Positions 17,628 to 28,223 are shown, counted from the stretch's first letter. The stretch is DNA of 64,000 bases from an uncultured Collinsella sp. (GCA_958369225.1 CATXID010000001.1:186001-250000), one strand, 5' to 3'. Notes: a model not told the origin generated them from the letters alone. A program made the numbers and translations.

Positions 17628-19091
17628 CTACTCGCCATGCTTCTCCTCGTGGCGAGCGGCGGCACGGGCATCGTGAATGCCCTTGATGGCGGCATGGCGG
17701 GCGGTACGGGCGTCGTGCATGGCGTCGCGGGCCTCGGCGGCTGTTGCCTTGGCAGAGCGCAGTTTGGCGGCCAAGTCGGGATTGGTCTCGGCAACCGCGG
17801 CGATCGTGGGGCCGTCGAGCTCTTCTTGCGTGGGCTCGGTCAAAAAGTCGATGGCATACTGAGCGGCTACCATGGAGCCCTTGGCGAGCACGCTCTCGTC
17901 GATCTTATAGAAGCAGGAGTGCTGGGCATAGGTGGCGCCGATCTGGGGATTGCGCGCGCCGACAAAGGCGAGCACGCCTGGCACGCGACGCAGGTATTCC
18001 GAGAAGTCCTCGCCCGAAAGCGTGCCGCGGTAATGGCCCTCGCCCGCGGGGCCCAAGCACTTGAGCACAGCTTGGCGGCAGCGCTCGCTCGAGGCGGCAT
18101 CGTTTTCGACCTTGTAGTTGGCGATGGTGTAGTCGGTGAGTTCGGCCTCGGCGCCTAGCGCTGCTGCGGTGTGCTCCACGATGCGGCGCATAAGCTCGGG
18201 CATCTCCTCATGCGTTTTGTCGCCATAGGTGCGCACCGTGCCGGCGAGGTACGCCGTGCCGGCGATAACGTTGCGCGCGGTGCCGCCGTGCAGCTCGCCG
18301 ACGGTGATGACGGCGGGTTCGTAGGGGCTAATCTCGCGCGAGACGATGGTCTGCAGGGCGTTGACGATTTCGGCGGCAACCATAACGGCGTCGTGGCCGC
18401 GCTGGGGCATGGCGCCATGGCACGAGGTGCCGCGGACGTCGATGCGGAACCAGTCGGTGTTTGCCATGCGCGGACCGGGCTCGCAGCTCACGGTGCCGGC
18501 GTCGACCTCGCTCCAGATGTGCGCGGCATAGGCGCCGTCGACGCCATCGAGTACGCCCGTGCCGATCATGAGCTTGGCGCCCTGGCCGTTTTCCTCGCTG
18601 GGCTGGAATACGATGCGAATCTCGCCGTGGATGTCATCGGTCATGTGGCGCAGAATCTGCAGCGTGCCGAGCATCATGGCGATATGGCAGTCGTGGCCGC
18701 AGGCGTGCATGCAGCCCTCATTGACGCTGGCGAACTCCTCGCCGGTCTGCTCAGTGACGGGCAGGGCGTCGATATCGGCGCGCAGCAGGATGCGGCGGCG
18801 CGGCGTGCCGTCCTCGCGGTAGGCATCCGGCGCGGTGCCGCGAAGCGTCGCCACCAGGCCCGTCTTGAGCGGACGCTCGTAGGGGATATTCATGGCGTCG
18901 AGCTGGTTGGCAATGTCGGAAGTCGTGCGCTCCTCGGCAAGGCTCAACTCCGGGTGCTTATGGAAGTGCCGGCGCTGCTTGATGATGTAGGGTTCAAACT
19001 CGGCGGCGATATCCTGGATGGCCGCGGTGACGTCGTCTGCCGCGCGAACCTCGGTTGCCGCCATAATTTGCTGTGCCTTGGTCTTCGTCAT
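17628..19091 (-). CDS. M20D family amidohydrolase / aminoacylase-type peptidase
   Basis: 487 residues. Metal-binding motifs include HACGHDCHIAMMLG and FQPSEENGQGAKLMIGTGVL, and EPGPRMANTDWF opens the dimerisation domain. The family hydrolyses N-acyl amino acids (hippurate-, IAA-conjugate- or aminobenzoyl-glutamate-type substrates); which one is unknown. The start at 19091 has AAGGAG 10 bases upstream. The last ~60 residues form an unusual Ala/Arg/His-rich helical tail (DAMHDARTARHAAIKGIHDA). It is divergent from the YtcJ-like amidohydrolase with about 160 bases between. Confidence 0.88.
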   Translation of the reverse strand: MTKTKAQQIMAATEVRAADDVTAAIQDIAAEFEPYIIKQRRHFHKHPELSLAEERTTSDIANQLDAMNIPYERPLKTGLVATLRGTAPDAYREDGTPRRRILLRADIDALPVTEQTGEEFASVNEGCMHACGHDCHIAMMLGTLQILRHMTDDIHGEIRIVFQPSEENGQGAKLMIGTGVLDGVDGAYAAHIWSEVDAGTVSCEPGPRMANTDWFRIDVRGTSCHGAMPQRGHDAVMVAAEIVNALQTIVSREISPYEPAVITVGELHGGTARNVIAGTAYLAGTVRTYGDKTHEEMPELMRRIVEHTAAALGAEAELTDYTIANYKVENDAASSERCRQAVLKCLGPAGEGHYRGTLSGEDFSEYLRRVPGVLAFVGARNPQIGATYAQHSCFYKIDESVLAKGSMVAAQYAIDFLTEPTQEELDGPTIAAVAETNPDLAAKLRSAKATAAEARDAMHDARTARHAAIKGIHDARAAARHEEKHGE

Positions 19092-19259
19092 GGTCGATTT
19101 GCTCCTTGCTGGGTTGATCGCAAAATCGTACGGGCTTTCTCCAGTATGCCACCTGCCGCTAGGGCTGGTAAAGTTGCCGTTTGCCGCTTGGGGTTTTGTT
19201 ACAAGGGCGGGGGAGTACACTCGGGGGTGTTGAATTACCTGCCAGAGATGGGGATGCCC

Positions 19260-20897
19260 ATGCGACATATCGATCGGATTATTCGCTCCAAGAACGTCTT
19301 TACCGCGCAAGACGGCATCGATACCGCCCGCGAGTTGGCGATCGCCATCGCGGGCGATCGCATCGTCGCTGTCGGCGCGCCCGATGACGTGATTGCCGCC
19401 GCACCTGCCGCCACGCCGGTGGTCGATTACGGCGAGCAGTTTGTCTGCCCCGGTTTCCATGACGCTCATCTGCACTTCTTCCATACTTCGGTTGGCTCCT
19501 CTCCGTATATGCTCATGGATATGGGCACGTCCGAGGCGGCACTGGTGCAGCATGCGCTCGAGTTTTCCCAGGGCCTGCCCAATGACGCCTGGGTCGTGAC
19601 CCAGGGCTGGCGCGATTACCGCTGGGATCCGCCCGAGCATCCTACCAAGGCCTCCCTCGACGCCGCCTTCCCCGGTCGCCCCTGTGTTATGTACTCGGGC
19701 GACGGGCATACGCTGTGGCTCAACAGCCGCGCGCTCGAAGCCCTCGGCGTGACGCGCGACAGCGAGCCTCCGGCGGGTGGCAGCTATGACAAAGACTCAA
19801 ACGGTGAACTTACGGGTATCGCCCACGAGGCAGCTGCTATGCAGCTGCTGCCGCGCTGCCTGGAGTGGCTGGGCGAGGACCGCATCGCGAGCGCTTACGC
19901 CGACCAGATGAAGCGTATGGCCGAACAAGGCATCACCTCAATCTGCGATATGTCGCTCATGCCCATGCCGGGCTGCGACTTTATTCGCGACGATGTTTAC
20001 GACAAGCTGCAGGCCGCCGGCAAGCTGGGCATCCGCGCCCATCTGTTTCCCACGCTGCTGGATGACCAATCGCGCTTGGAAGAACTCCAGACCCGATACG
20101 CGAACAACGCGCTGCTCTCGGCGCCAGGCTTTAAACAGTTCTTCGACGGCGTGTCGAGCGAGCATACCGCATACCTCACTGAGCCCTATACTAACCCGCG
20201 CTTCCCGGGTGATCAGGGTCGCCTGACGGTTCCTGTCGAGCGCATGCGCAAGTTGGTTCTGGCGGCAGCCGAGCGCGGCCACACCGTGCGTATTCACGTT
20301 ATCGGCGACGGTGCCATCCATGCTGCGCTCGATATCTTTGAGGAGGCGGCAGGGCTCTACGGTCTGCCGCCGCACGGTCATAACACGCTCGAGCATCTGG
20401 AGAATCTGCTGCCTGAGGACATCGATCGTCTGCGCAAGCTCAACGTCATTGCCTCGAGCCAGCCTTGCCACATCACGCTCGACCCGGGTGGCCCGGAGCG
20501 CGACCTGGGCCTGGAACGCAGCCGCATCATGTGGCCGTTTGCGACCTATAAGCAGCGCGGCATCCGCCAAGCTTTCGGTACCGATAGCCCCATCACAGCC
20601 GTTACCAGCATGAACGTGCTCTACACGGCCATCACGCGCCAAGACCCCCGCAGCCACTGGCCCGAGGGCGGCTGGCTTCCCAGCGAGCGCATCGACGCGG
20701 CAACTGCCCTGCGCAACTACACCCTGGGCAGCGCCTACGCGGCAGGCGACGAGCGAAACCTCGGCAGCCTGGAACCCGGCAAATACGCCGACCTGGTAGT
20801 CCTGGACCAAAACCCGCTCACCATCGACCCCCAAGAGCTGCAAGCCACCAAGGTCCAGGCCACCTACCTGGCAGGCAACTTAATCTACGAGCGCTAA
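19260..20897 (+). CDS. YtcJ-like amidohydrolase family protein
   Basis: About 545 residues of the metal-dependent amidohydrolase superfamily (amidohydrolase_3 / YtcJ type). The HxH metal motif is in GFHDAHLHFF. Further family features are GDGHTLWLNSRALEALGV, the metal-ligand region RIHVIGDGAIHAALDIFEEA, and the C-terminal LGSLEPGKYADLVVLDQNP. The substrate is unknown. Three closely spaced ATG codons (19248, 19254, 19260) are possible starts; 19260 has GATGGGG 7 bases upstream. Reading frame continues open far upstream antisense to the M20 gene, but that part is not protein-like. Confidence 0.87.
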   Translation: MRHIDRIIRSKNVFTAQDGIDTARELAIAIAGDRIVAVGAPDDVIAAAPAATPVVDYGEQFVCPGFHDAHLHFFHTSVGSSPYMLMDMGTSEAALVQHALEFSQGLPNDAWVVTQGWRDYRWDPPEHPTKASLDAAFPGRPCVMYSGDGHTLWLNSRALEALGVTRDSEPPAGGSYDKDSNGELTGIAHEAAAMQLLPRCLEWLGEDRIASAYADQMKRMAEQGITSICDMSLMPMPGCDFIRDDVYDKLQAAGKLGIRAHLFPTLLDDQSRLEELQTRYANNALLSAPGFKQFFDGVSSEHTAYLTEPYTNPRFPGDQGRLTVPVERMRKLVLAAAERGHTVRIHVIGDGAIHAALDIFEEAAGLYGLPPHGHNTLEHLENLLPEDIDRLRKLNVIASSQPCHITLDPGGPERDLGLERSRIMWPFATYKQRGIRQAFGTDSPITAVTSMNVLYTAITRQDPRSHWPEGGWLPSERIDAATALRNYTLGSAYAAGDERNLGSLEPGKYADLVVLDQNPLTIDPQELQATKVQATYLAGNLIYER

Positions 20898-20915
20898 TAT
20901 TCATGCCGTACCGTT

Positions 20916-20967
20916 AAACGCGGCTCGGGCAGCCTATTTTGGGATGGCGCTCGAGCCGCGTTTGTTT
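20916..20967 (+). terminator. Terminator-like hairpin after the amidohydrolase
   Basis: A perfect 12-bp stem AAACGCGGCTCG (20916-20927) with 20952-20963, followed by GTTT. The loop is long (24 nt). Confidence 0.7.
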
Positions 20968-20986
20968 GCCGATCGGGTCCGTTAGG

Positions 20987-21029
20987 AGCGTCCCCACTCT
21001 GCTGGATTTGAGCGCAGGGTGGGGACGCT
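20987..21029 (+). repeat. 16-bp hairpin containing GTGGGGACGCT
   Basis: 20987-21002 pairs with 21014-21029 (15 Watson-Crick pairs and one G-U) around an 11-nt loop. There is no T run. The arm contains GGGGAC, as in the other hairpins of that family, but here within the stem. Confidence 0.6.
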
Positions 21030-21153
21030 GCTGCCCCGCGCGCTCAATTGGGATATCAGCAATGCTTTCTCTTGGTGTTTTGCATACTTCCAGTTGCAGA
21101 TTGCATAAAAAAGCTGAGGTGTTCTTTCCGGTCCTGATGTACCCCCGCCTGGG

Positions 21154-21391
21154 CCGTGCAAAAAACGGAGTATTCTGCACGGCAAGTTCCTCCGGTACCG
21201 CTGCAGTTGGCTAACATTGCGGAGATCAACGTCATTTTGGGGTCCGGTGCGACGCGAGACATGTTTATTTGTCTCGACGAAGTCTGTCTGCCGACCCAAA
21301 TCGCCGGTCGAAGGCGTCTTTGGGGCCAATAAGGGGTGTCCGGCGCGTATGCAGCCGTCCTGGCCTGCTGAATACTCCCAAAAATGCACGG
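21154..21391. repeat. MITE-like element with inverted ends, copy A
   Basis: The 24-nt ends (21154-21177 and 21368-21391) are inverted: CCGTGCA and GGAGTATTC match exactly, while the central AAAAAC block is kept in direct orientation. The interior (~190 bp) contains small hairpins and no protein-like frame. It resembles 33915-34138 in length, end layout and CCGTG...CAAAAA...GAGTA end sequence. Confidence 0.5.
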
Positions 21392-21468
21392 TGCTCCCCG
21401 GGGGACCCGTGCGCGCGGCGAAAACCATGCCCATGTCGCCATCCGCATCGCCATTTTGCTGCACAGAC

Positions 21469-21679
21469 TTTTCTGAATGCCGGGGCCGAATTAGTTAACC
21501 AAGCTCCCGTGTGGCGCCGGAGGGGCGGGATATAAGGTTTATCGCGAGTTCCGCACGAGCCGAAGGCCACTTAATGTGGCCTTCGTGCGAGCAGGACTGC
21601 CCGAGCAGGAAACCTTATATCCCGCCCCTCCGGCGCCACACGGGAGCCGCGCACAAGTTATCCCCCGGCATTCAGAAAA
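21469..21679. repeat. Giant nested palindrome upstream of groES
   Basis: Three nested levels are visible. Outer 17-bp perfect arms are 21469-21485 with 21663-21679. Middle 38-bp perfect arms are 21503-21540 with 21610-21647, starting GCTCCCGTGTGG. An inner hairpin is GAAGGCCAC/GTGGCCTTC (21562-21570 with 21576-21584), extended by CGCAC/GTGCG. The spacer also has a direct repeat GAGCAGGA. The whole 20898-21816 gap contains no credible gene. Confidence 0.9.
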
Positions 21680-21816
21680 TCTAAGTGCCAAAAAATAAGA
21701 TTTTTTGACTCCGTGTTGTATAACCCGCCATTCGTGGGTACCATTCAACGCGTACGCAAACAAAAAGGGTTAACCCGCGCGGCATGACCGCGCGGCCCAA
21801 AAAGGAGGAAACAAGC

Positions 21817-22110
21817 ATGTCGTCTTTGAAGCCGCTTGCAGATCGCGTCCTGGTCAAGCCCGACGAGGCCGAGCAGAAGACCGCTTCTGGTCTGTACATC
21901 GCCAGCAACGCTCAGGAGAAGCCGCAGCGCGGCACCATCGTTGCCGTTGGCGCCGGTAAGGTCAACGACAAGGGCGAGCGCATCCCCATGGACGTTCAGG
22001 TCGGCGACGTTGTCATCTACGGTAAGTTTGGTGGCAACGAGGTCAAGGTCGACGGCGAGAAGTATCTGCTGATGCGCGCCGACGACATCTACGCCGTCGT
22101 CGAGGCCTAG
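21817..22110 (+). CDS. groS: Co-chaperonin GroES
   Basis: 97 residues, full length. KPLADRVLVKPDEAEQKTAS and the mobile loop region TASGLYIASNAQEKPQRG are typical, as is the end KYLLMRADDIYAVVEA. It caps GroEL during protein folding in the cytoplasm. AAAGGAGG lies 9 bases upstream of the start. No CIRCE (HrcA) element is evident between the large palindrome and the start, so the heat-shock control is unresolved. groEL follows after 96 bases. Confidence 0.97.
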   Translation: MSSLKPLADRVLVKPDEAEQKTASGLYIASNAQEKPQRGTIVAVGAGKVNDKGERIPMDVQVGDVVIYGKFGGNEVKVDGEKYLLMRADDIYAVVEA

Positions 22111-22128
22111 TCTCGTCAGAATCTCTGA

Positions 22129-23844
<1,716 letters not shown>

Positions 23845-23870
23845 GGCCGACAAGGTCTAGAACTCCCACC

Positions 23871-24015
23871 GGGGATCCGGGGGCGTGACGGGGGTTTCTC
23901 TCCGGAACGTCCTCGGACATGCAAAGAGGCTCCGCATCGCGCTTCGCGCTGCGGAGCCTCTTTGCGTCCTGCGGAATGTTCCGGAGAGAAACCCCCGTCA
24001 CGCCCCCGGATCCCC
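23871..24015. repeat. Giant nested palindrome downstream of groEL
   Basis: Perfect 38-bp outer arms (23871-23908 with 23978-24015, starting GGGGATCCGGGGG) enclose a perfect 16-bp inner hairpin (23921-23936 with 23950-23965). At the tip is GCGC-TTC-GCGC. The two spacers begin alike (GTCCTCGGACAT and GTCCTGCGGAAT). It is the same architecture and arm length as 21503-21647, with different sequence. It may act as the groESL terminator, although no T run follows. Confidence 0.9.
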
Positions 24016-24182
24016 TACGTTTACGGCCTTGAGGTCGGCGTGGGCGGAGATCGTGGCTGATGGGGATACGTGTCCCGGTCGCTGTTTCGCGGCTTTGCCG
24101 CGAAAGGCGCGTTACTTTGGGATGGGTGGGGAATGTGGCTGTTGCGGCAACTGATCCCCGCCATAAATTACCCTTGGCATAC

Positions 24183-24210
24183 TTGCGCGAAAGCCTACTG
24201 GTGCTACACT
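24183..24210 (+). promoter_or_regulatory. Candidate promoter of the ribU operon
   Basis: TTGCGC (24183-24188) and TACACT (24205-24210) are 16 bases apart, ending about 12 bases before the FMN riboswitch. This is a weak match, supported mainly by position. Confidence 0.4.
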
Positions 24211-24221
24211 TGCAATTGCTG

Positions 24222-24403
24222 TTTCAGGGCGGGGTGAAATTCCCCACTGGTGGTAAATCGGGCGGTGCCAAAGGGGTGCCGTGACGCAGGTAAAGTGCCT
24301 GCGACCGAGCCGATGAGTCCGCGACCCGTGCGTGTGTTGGTTCGCATGCCGGCTGAACTGGTGAGATCCCAGTACCAACGGTTAGAGTCCGGATGAAAGA
24401 GGC
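24222..24403 (+). ncRNA. FMN riboswitch (RFN element)
   Basis: All conserved segments of the RFN element are readable. They include CAGGGCGGGGTGAAATTCCC, the AGTCCGCGACCCGTG-like internal arm, GCCGGCTGAACTGGTGAGAT, and the closing ACGGTTAGAGTCCGGATGAA followed by AGAGG. It directly precedes ribU. High FMN is expected to shut off the riboflavin transport operon; whether it acts on transcription or translation cannot be told with certainty. Confidence 0.96.
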
Positions 24404-24413
24404 AGGTGATCTT

Positions 24414-25004
24414 ATGTCTGAACAGTCGCAGCATATCCATTTTGAGAACACGAATAGGTGGAGCACCAAACAGCTCGTAACCATGGCGTTGATGTGCGCC
24501 TTGGGCGCCCTGTTTATGTATGTGCAGCTACCCATTCTTCCCACGGCGCCGTTTTTGACGTATGACCCGTCGCTGGTGCCGGCGATGGTGTGCGGGTTTG
24601 CGTACGGCCCTGGTGCCGGCACCGCTGTTGCCGCCATGGCGATCGTTATCCATGCGCTTACCACGGGCGATTGGGTTGGTGCGCTTATGAACTTGGTTGC
24701 CACGCTGGGCTATATTCTGCCCGCGGCGATCGTCTACCAAAAGATGCACACCTACAAGGGCGCCGTGATTGGTCTGGTGCTCGGCGTCATTGCCGCTACG
24801 GCACTGTCCATGGTCGCGAACCTGACCATCGGCGTTTGGTTCTGGTATGGCTCGGCCGATGTGATTTTGCCGCTCATGCTTCCCGCCGTTTTACCGTTTA
24901 ACCTCATCAAGACCGTGCTCAACTCGGTGTTGACGCTGGCGGTGTATAAGGCAGTCTCCAACCTCATCACGCCTAAAAAGGACCAGGTCAAAGGCCGCGC
25001 ATGA
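24414..25004 (+). CDS. ribU: ECF transporter riboflavin S component RibU
   Basis: 196 residues, with about six hydrophobic segments. TKQLVTMALMCALGALFMYV carries the Ala-rich first helix through which S components dock on EcfT. AGTAVAAMAIVIHALTTGDWVGALMNLVATL resembles RibU. The FMN riboswitch immediately upstream is strong independent evidence that riboflavin is the substrate. The start at 24414 follows the riboswitch closing stem. The stop overlaps the ATPase start by four bases (ATGA). Confidence 0.93.
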   Translation: MSEQSQHIHFENTNRWSTKQLVTMALMCALGALFMYVQLPILPTAPFLTYDPSLVPAMVCGFAYGPGAGTAVAAMAIVIHALTTGDWVGALMNLVATLGYILPAAIVYQKMHTYKGAVIGLVLGVIAATALSMVANLTIGVWFWYGSADVILPLMLPAVLPFNLIKTVLNSVLTLAVYKAVSNLITPKKDQVKGRA

Positions 25005-26905
25005 TTGAGTGTCGGGGCATCTCATTTAGCTACGACGGCGCTGCGAAAGCGCTCGACGGCGTCGATCTGAACATCGAGGATGGCGAGTTTTTCTGCATCC
25101 TCGGTGGCAATGGGTCGGGCAAGTCGACGTTTGCCAAGCATCTGAATGCGCTGCTACAGCCCGATGCCGGCACGGTGCGCATCGATGGCATGGACGCGTC
25201 CGACCCCGAGCTGGTCTATGACATTCGTTCGACCGCGGGCATGGTATTCCAGAATCCCGATGATCAACTGGTGGCAACGCTTGTCGAAGATGACGTTGCG
25301 TTTGGTCCCGAAAACCTTGGCGTGCCATCGGTACAAATTGCGCAGCGCGTACGCAAGGCGCTGAAGGGCGTGGGCCTGGTGGGCTTTGAGCGCCATGAGA
25401 CCCACGCGCTTTCGGGCGGCCAAAAGCAGCGCGTGGCGCTTGCTGGCGTGCTCGCCATGGAACCGCGCGTGCTCATATTGGACGAGGCTTCCTCGATGCT
25501 CGATCCGCGTGGACGTCAGGGCCTTATGAAGGCTTGCCGCGCGTTGCACGATCGCGGCATGACCATCGTGATGATTACGCACTTTATGGAAGAGGCCGCC
25601 GAGGCCGATCGTGTCGCGGTGTTTCGGGCGGGGCGCGTTGCCATGCTCGGTACGCCCGAGGAAATCTTGACGCGGGCAGACGAACTTGCGCAGCTCAACC
25701 TGGATATGCCGGCGTCGTGCTGTCTAGGTAGGGCACTTCGTGAGAAGGGCGTGCCCGTTTGCGCGCAGGTGCGCGAGGCAGATATGGTCGCCGAGATTGC
25801 ACAGGTTTATGCTGAGCGGAGCGGGGCGGACGTCGCAGTGCAGCCTTCCGCATCCGATTCTCGTATGCTTGACAATGCATCCTCTGCAGCCGACGGGATG
25901 GCCGCGTCGGAGCCCGTCATCGAGATTTCGCACCTTTCGTATAGCTATTCGCTGAGCGCCCGCGAGCGTCGTCGCTGGCACGAGCGCTCAGCTGTTGCGG
26001 GCAAATCGAACAAACAGGCTCTCTGGGGCAACGACCCCAGCAGTCCGTGGGCACTGCGTGATGTATCGCTGACGGTGCGTCGTGGCGAGTTCCTGGGCCT
26101 TGCGGGCCATACCGGTTCGGGTAAGTCGACGCTGGTTCAGCATCTCAACGGCCTGATTCGTCCCCAGGAGGGTTCCGTTTATGCGTTGGGGCTCGACCTA
26201 TCAAGCAAGAAAGACGCCGCCGCGGTTAAGGCAAAGGTCGGCGTGGTGTTTCAGTATCCAGAGCGTCAGCTGTTTGCCGAGACCGTGGCACAGGACGTGG
26301 CATTTGGTCCGCATAACCTTGGCTTGTCGCAGGCCGAGGTTGCCCGCCGCGTTGAGTCATCGCTCGCGCGCGTGGGCCTCGACCTGGCCACGGTGGGCGA
26401 CAAGAGCCCCTTTGAGCTCTCGGGCGGGCAGCAGCGCCGCGTGGCGTTTGCTGGCGTGCTTGCCATGGAGCCCGAGGTCCTGGTACTCGATGAGCCCATG
26501 GCGGGGCTCGATCCGGCGGCGCGCAGTGATTTCCTGGAGCTCATCAATCGACTTCACCGCGATGGCCTGACCGTTGTCATGGTTTCGCACAGCATGGATG
26601 ACCTGGCCAATTGCTGCGACCGTATTGTCGTGATGAACGAGGGCGCGGTGTTTGCCGAGGGCACGCCCGCTCAGGTTTTTGCGCATGCCGATGAGCTTAA
26701 ATCAATCGGCTTGGGTGTTCCCGCTGCCCAGCGCATGGCGCTGGCGCTCGCGGAAGCGGGCGTGCCGCTGCGTCGCGGCGGGCTCTATACGGTTGAGTCG
26801 TTGGCCGACGAGTTGGCAGATTTGCTGATCGGTCGCTCGGACGGTTCTTCTGACGTCTCGGACAAAGCCAAATCCGAAACGGTCGCGCGAGAGGAGGGCT
26901 GCTAA
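25001..26905 (+). CDS. ECF transporter ATPase, two ABC domains fused (EcfA1-EcfA2)
   Basis: 634 residues. Domain 1 (about 1-270) has Walker A GGNGSGKST at ~35, signature LSGGQKQRVA at ~136 and Walker B VLILDEASS. Domain 2 (about 305-600) has GHTGSGKST at ~367, LSGGQQRRVAFAG at ~472 and VLVLDEPMAG. In most bacteria these are two proteins (EcfA and EcfA'). Here one chain supplies both ATP sites that power vitamin import through EcfT and an S component. It is translationally coupled to ribU and ecfT by start/stop overlaps. Confidence 0.94.
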   Translation: MIECRGISFSYDGAAKALDGVDLNIEDGEFFCILGGNGSGKSTFAKHLNALLQPDAGTVRIDGMDASDPELVYDIRSTAGMVFQNPDDQLVATLVEDDVAFGPENLGVPSVQIAQRVRKALKGVGLVGFERHETHALSGGQKQRVALAGVLAMEPRVLILDEASSMLDPRGRQGLMKACRALHDRGMTIVMITHFMEEAAEADRVAVFRAGRVAMLGTPEEILTRADELAQLNLDMPASCCLGRALREKGVPVCAQVREADMVAEIAQVYAERSGADVAVQPSASDSRMLDNASSAADGMAASEPVIEISHLSYSYSLSARERRRWHERSAVAGKSNKQALWGNDPSSPWALRDVSLTVRRGEFLGLAGHTGSGKSTLVQHLNGLIRPQEGSVYALGLDLSSKKDAAAVKAKVGVVFQYPERQLFAETVAQDVAFGPHNLGLSQAEVARRVESSLARVGLDLATVGDKSPFELSGGQQRRVAFAGVLAMEPEVLVLDEPMAGLDPAARSDFLELINRLHRDGLTVVMVSHSMDDLANCCDRIVVMNEGAVFAEGTPAQVFAHADELKSIGLGVPAAQRMALALAEAGVPLRRGGLYTVESLADELADLLIGRSDGSSDVSDKAKSETVAREEGC

Positions 26906-27705
26906 TGGAGGCGTTTTCGTTCGGCAGCTACTATCCCGGCGATAGTGCAATTCACCGCCTAGACCCGCGAACTAAGTTGCTCTTGGGCTTTGTGTTCCTG
27001 ATCACAACGCTCACGGTCAGTAGCTTCCGCGGACTGGTCCCGGTCGCAATCTTCGTTGTTCTGATCTATACCGTGTCCCGGGTGCCGGCTCGTCGCGTCC
27101 TGTCATCGATGGCGCCGCTGCTGGCGATCGTCGCGGTAGTCGCGGTGCTCAACCTGTTTTCCGACCAGAGCGGGCGCATTCTGTGGCAGCTCGGCTTTTT
27201 GCAGATAAGCGAGGGCTCGCTGCATTCCGCTGCCTTTATGGCGTGCCGTCTGACCTTGATGATGGCTGGTATGAGCGCTATCACGCTCACCACACCGACG
27301 CTCGACCTCACCGCGGGTTTTGAGCGCCTGCTCGCGCCGTTTGCGCGTGTGGGACTTCCTGCGCACGAGCTCGGCATGATCATGGGCATCGCGCTGCGCT
27401 TTATGCCGCAGTTTGCCACCGAGATGAAGCAGACGGCCGATGCGCAGGCGAGTCGCGGCGCGCGCGTGACGGGAGGCCCGCTCGGCGGTGTGCGTATGCT
27501 CGGCAGTGTGGCGATTCCGCTGTTCACGGGCGTGTTCCGTCATGCCGAAACGCTGTCTGCCGCCATGGATGCCCGTTGCTATCATGGCGAGCAGGGCCGC
27601 ACGCGTCTGCATGCGCTTGCATTTGGCCGCGGCGATGCGTTGGCGGCGGTGGTGACGGCGTTGCTGCTCATCTGCGCCATCGTCATCAATCTTCAACTTG
27701 TTTAG
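26905..27705 (+). CDS. ecfT: ECF transporter transmembrane component EcfT
   Basis: 266 residues. It opens with GSYYPGDSAIHRLDPRTKLLLG, broken here as GSYYPGDSAIHRL and DPRTKLLLG, a hallmark of EcfT. Membrane helices follow, then the coupling motifs with Ala-Arg-Gly (DAQASRGARVTGG and SAAMDARCYHGE) that contact the ATPases. Its start codon overlaps the ATPase stop by one base. It completes a self-contained riboflavin importer, though the module may also serve S components elsewhere. Confidence 0.94.
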   Translation: MEAFSFGSYYPGDSAIHRLDPRTKLLLGFVFLITTLTVSSFRGLVPVAIFVVLIYTVSRVPARRVLSSMAPLLAIVAVVAVLNLFSDQSGRILWQLGFLQISEGSLHSAAFMACRLTLMMAGMSAITLTTPTLDLTAGFERLLAPFARVGLPAHELGMIMGIALRFMPQFATEMKQTADAQASRGARVTGGPLGGVRMLGSVAIPLFTGVFRHAETLSAAMDARCYHGEQGRTRLHALAFGRGDALAAVVTALLLICAIVINLQLV

Positions 27706-27735
27706 GCGCGATTCGAGCGCAGGAAAGGGGTCCCT

Positions 27736-28182
27736 ATGACCGACAACGACCGTACGGCGCAGCTCGAGCGCGCCTGTTCGTATCTTAGGCGTATTCCGGC
27801 GTGGTATCTCGCCACGATCGACGTGACGGACGGACATCAGCCGCGCGTGAGGCCGTTCTCGTTTGCCATGGTCGATGATGACAAGCTGTGGTTTTGCACC
27901 TCGCGCGATAAGGACGTGTGGGCCGAGCTCAGCACGAACCCCAAGTTTGAGGTTTCGGGTTGGAAACCGGGGGAGTGTTGGATTGTGCTGACCGGCGAGG
28001 CCGCGCTCGAGGACGACGCGGTCGTGAGCGACCGGGTGCGCCAAGCCGGCTTTAAGCACATGGTGGGCATTGGCGAGCAACACGATAGTGCCAACGACGG
28101 CCGCCTTGCGTTTTTCTCGGTGCGCAATATCGCCGCCCGCTTCTGTGATATCGACGGCAGCGAGGAGCGCCTGGAGCTTTAA
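27736..28182 (+). CDS. Pyridoxamine 5'-phosphate oxidase-fold flavoprotein, paralog 1
   Basis: 148 residues of the small split-barrel FMN-binding family. YLRRIPAWYLATIDVTDGHQ with PRVRPFSFAMVDDDKLWFCT is the usual start. The enzyme is probably an FMN-dependent reductase of unknown substrate. It follows ecfT by 30 bases, so it may be co-regulated by the FMN riboswitch; that link is inference. A paralog about 40% alike by eye lies next to it. Confidence 0.85.
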   Translation: MTDNDRTAQLERACSYLRRIPAWYLATIDVTDGHQPRVRPFSFAMVDDDKLWFCTSRDKDVWAELSTNPKFEVSGWKPGECWIVLTGEAALEDDAVVSDRVRQAGFKHMVGIGEQHDSANDGRLAFFSVRNIAARFCDIDGSEERLEL

Positions 28183-28189
28183 CCTTAGG

Positions 28190-28223
28190 GTAGCTAAAAC
28201 AGCCCCGACCCAAAAAGACTAGT
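28190..28223 (-). repeat. GGGACGGGGCT-family intergenic repeat, copy 2
   Basis: On the minus strand: ACTAGTCTTTTTGGGTCGGG then GCTGTTTTAGCTAC. It lies between the two paralogous flavoprotein genes and ends just before the ribosome site of the second. Confidence 0.55.

Noticed and set aside
18171..19247. A 908-codon open frame running into the YtcJ-like gene from far upstream
   Set aside because: The upstream 360 codons are antisense to the M20 gene and have no protein-like composition; the real gene starts near 19260.
20982..21464. A 160-codon minus-strand frame upstream of groES
   Set aside because: It crosses the hairpins and the element with inverted ends, and its composition is not protein-like.
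21680..21816. CIRCE or HspR operator before groES
   Set aside because: No TTAGCACTC/GAGTGCTAA or CTTGAGT/ACTCAAG pair is readable in the leader.
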